Shown: one piece after another, positions 5,304 to 6,877 of the stretch
How the letters are laid out: each line of letters starts with the position of its first letter
Position numbering within the stretch: position 1 is the first letter of the stretch
Notes under the pieces: model-generated
The model's database searches: none
Told to the model about the DNA's origin: nothing
What the model saw: only the letters and a program-made list of their open reading frames with translations
Assembly (NCBI GenBank): GCA_021786215.1
Contig: JAJYNT010000025.1
Location: forward strand, 1-6,877
Reading direction: 5' to 3'
Length of the DNA: 6,877 nt
Source of the DNA: Chloroflexota bacterium
Lineage (GTDB): Bacteria; Chloroflexota; UBA6077
Position numbers and translations under genes: made by a program

Positions 5304-6638
5304 ATGGGAACTCTGGTGGATAAGCAAACAAGTGGCGGGTTGGTCACTTCTGTTGCGCCGGGGAGTGCAGCAGATGTGGTCGGGATACGTGCGGGCGATC
5401 GGCTGTTGGCGCTGGATGGCCTTCGGATCAGGGATATCATCGATTACCGCTTCTTCTCCGACGCCCCGGAGCTGTTGGTGCGGTTAGGCCGGGATGGGGA
5501 GGAGGCCGAGCTTCGTGTCACCAAGGGGTGGGATGAGGATCTGGGGGTCGAGCTGGACAGCGCGGTCTTCGACGGCGTGCGTAGGTGCAGGAACAACTGC
5601 AGCTTCTGCTTCGTGAAGAACCTGCCGCGAGGCCTGCGCAAGACGCTTTACATAAAGGACGATGATTACCGACTGTCATTTCTCTACGGCAACTTCGTTA
5701 CCCTCAGCAACGTCACCGACGACGACCTCGACCGGATCGAGGAGCAGCGACTCAGCCCCCTCTACATTTCTGTTCACGCGACCGAGAGGGGATTGCGGAA
5801 CCGCCTGATGGGAGTGGAGACACCCGACATCCTGGAGCAGATCGACGAGCTGAGACGTCGTAGGATCGCGGTGAACGCGCAGGTAGTTCTCTGCCCGGGG
5901 ATGAACGATGGGGTCCATCTCGATCGCACCATCGACGACCTGGCGGCGCGACACTCCGTTGTGAACTCCGTGGCCGTGGTGCCAGTGGGGTTAACCCGGT
6001 TTTATCGCGGGGGCGACATCCGCCCTTACACGCCCGCCGAGGCAGCCATCGTGGTGGAACAGGTCAGAGCCAGGCAGAGGGCTTTCCGCCGGACGCTGGG
6101 TAGGAGCTTCGTCCATCTGGGGGATGAGTTCTACATGATGACGGGACGGGAGGTGCCCTCCTCCGCATCGTACGATGGGTATCCCCAGTTGGAGAACGGG
6201 GTGGGTTTGGTACGTCGATTGCTCTCCGCTTGGGCCGCTCGCAGGCGCCGTCTTCCCGCCAGAGTGGACCATCCACGGCGGGTCGGGTGGATTTGCGGGA
6301 CGTCGGCCTACTCGACGCTGCGGAGGTTCGCGGCGGACATAAACGGGATTGAGGGTATGACCGTGGAGCTATTCCCCGTGGTCAATCGTTTCTTCGGTTC
6401 CACCGTGACGGTGGCGGGGCTGCTGACGGGGACAGACGTGATCCCGGTCCTGCGCGACGAGAAGGTGGATCAATGGATTCTGCCCAGGGCCATGTTCGAT
6501 AGCTCCGGAGGGCGTACTCTGGACGATGTTGCCCTGGACGAGATTAGGAGCCGCGCTTCTGCCCCGGTGGCTGTGGCTGAGGCTGCGGTCGAGTTGATGG
6601 AAGTCAGTCTGTATGGGAGTGAAGAATGTGCGGCATAG
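5304..6638 (+). CDS. PDZ / radical SAM-like / DUF512 protein
   Basis: This is a member of the DUF512 family, widespread in Firmicutes, Cyanobacteria and related phyla and without an established function. From ATG 5304 the protein has 444 residues, within the family's usual size. It begins with a PDZ-like domain (about 10-75; [14 protein letters not shown] and [13 protein letters not shown]). Next comes a region with the radical-SAM-type cluster motif CX3CX2C (C95, C99, C102) followed by [17 protein letters not shown] (118-134), a family hallmark. The C-terminal DUF512 part contains [13 protein letters not shown] (273-285), [15 protein letters not shown] (291-305), [18 protein letters not shown] (361-378) and WILPRAMFD (391-399). 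GTG 5256 would add 16 residues (MRFTCSPAGRQSLGPR) that do not resemble the family, so ATG is preferred, though neither start has a strong ribosome binding site. The protein has no signal peptide and is probably cytoplasmic. Binding of an iron-sulfur cluster is inferred from the cysteines. Its end overlaps glmS by 13 bases. Confidence 0.92.
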   Translation: MGTLVDKQTSGGLVTSVAPGSAADVVGIRAGDRLLALDGLRIRDIIDYRFFSDAPELLVRLGRDGEEAELRVTKGWDEDLGVELDSAVFDGVRRCRNNCSFCFVKNLPRGLRKTLYIKDDDYRLSFLYGNFVTLSNVTDDDLDRIEEQRLSPLYISVHATERGLRNRLMGVETPDILEQIDELRRRRIAVNAQVVLCPGMNDGVHLDRTIDDLAARHSVVNSVAVVPVGLTRFYRGGDIRPYTPAEAAIVVEQVRARQRAFRRTLGRSFVHLGDEFYMMTGREVPSSASYDGYPQLENGVGLVRRLLSAWAARRRRLPARVDHPRRVGWICGTSAYSTLRRFAADINGIEGMTVELFPVVNRFFGSTVTVAGLLTGTDVIPVLRDEKVDQWILPRAMFDSSGGRTLDDVALDEIRSRASAPVAVAEAAVELMEVSLYGSEECAA

Positions 6639-6877
6639 TCGGCTACGTGGGCGGTTCCCAGGTCCTGCCGATCCTGATGGACGGACTGCGTCGTCTTGAG
6701 TACCGAGGATACGACTCCGCCGGCGTGGCGGTGATCACACCCGAGGGATCCCTAGCCATACAACGTGCGGCCGGCAAGCTTAGCAATCTCGCGGCGGAGC
6801 TGGAGCGCTCAGGGCCCGAAGGTAGTGTGGGGATCGGTCACACCCGGTGGGCGACTCACGGGCGCCCCTCCACTGAG
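6626..6877 (+). CDS. glmS: Glutamine-fructose-6-phosphate aminotransferase, N-terminal part (cut by window end)
   Basis: GlmS makes glucosamine-6-phosphate from fructose-6-phosphate and glutamine, the first committed step to UDP-GlcNAc for peptidoglycan. The 84 codons seen begin MCGIVGYVG, with Cys2 as the N-terminal nucleophile of the glutaminase (Ntn-hydrolase) domain after Met removal. [16 protein letters not shown] (21-36) and [14 protein letters not shown] (69-82) follow; the latter is the glutamine-binding segment. The sugar isomerase domains lie beyond the window. ATG 6626 sits inside the DUF512 gene, and GGGAG at 6615-6619 gives a good ribosome binding site six bases upstream. Because the start lies within a coding sequence, there is no room for a leader-type glmS ribozyme here. 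Expression probably depends on the upstream operon. Confidence 0.96.
   Translation, partial: MCGIVGYVGGSQVLPILMDGLRRLEYRGYDSAGVAVITPEGSLAIQRAAGKLSNLAAELERSGPEGSVGIGHTRWATHGRPSTE

Overview
The window is a compact bacterial chromosomal housekeeping region of about 60% G+C. All genes lie on the + strand and are closely packed. Nothing in it looks mobile: there is no insertion sequence, phage gene, CRISPR array, tRNA or rRNA. Gene order and protein style suggest a Chloroflexota-like or other deep-branching Gram-positive-type lineage. This is an inference from rnhB-yraN and rluB-cmk-plsC neighbourhoods and a PDZ/radical-SAM/DUF512 protein; no marker here fixes the taxon.

Layout. Positions 1-118 hold the last 38 codons of an unidentified gene. 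A near-consensus promoter (125-153) follows, with its -35 inside a perfect dyad (115-131). It drives rplS (ribosomal protein L19, 202-579), which ends at a strong intrinsic terminator (593-630), so rplS appears to be a one-gene transcription unit. The 625-819 gap holds a plausible extended -10 promoter (750-758) and nothing else convincing.

From 820 to the window end runs one probable operon without internal terminators: rnhB (RNase HII), a nine-codon leader ORF, yraN (UPF0102), a dacF-like D-Ala-D-Ala carboxypeptidase, rluB-type pseudouridine synthase, cmk (CMP kinase), plsC-type acyltransferase, a DUF512 protein and the first 84 codons of glmS. Several junctions overlap: leader/yraN by 3 nt, yraN/dacF by 11 nt, rluB/cmk by 26 nt and DUF512/glmS by 13 nt. 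Others are 14-95 nt apart.

Together the cluster serves growth functions: ribosome assembly and rRNA modification (L19, RluB), removal of RNA from DNA (RNase HII), CMP/dCMP phosphorylation (Cmk), phosphatidic acid synthesis (PlsC), peptidoglycan trimming (DacF) and amino-sugar supply for the cell wall (GlmS). I found no clear undescribed system. The points most worth a second look are the Gly-Leu-Gly in place of Gly-Arg-Gly in RNase HII, the leader ORF that ends on the TTG start of yraN within possible alternative RNA stems, the dyad over the rplS -35 box, and the translational overlap of the uncharacterised DUF512 protein with glmS.
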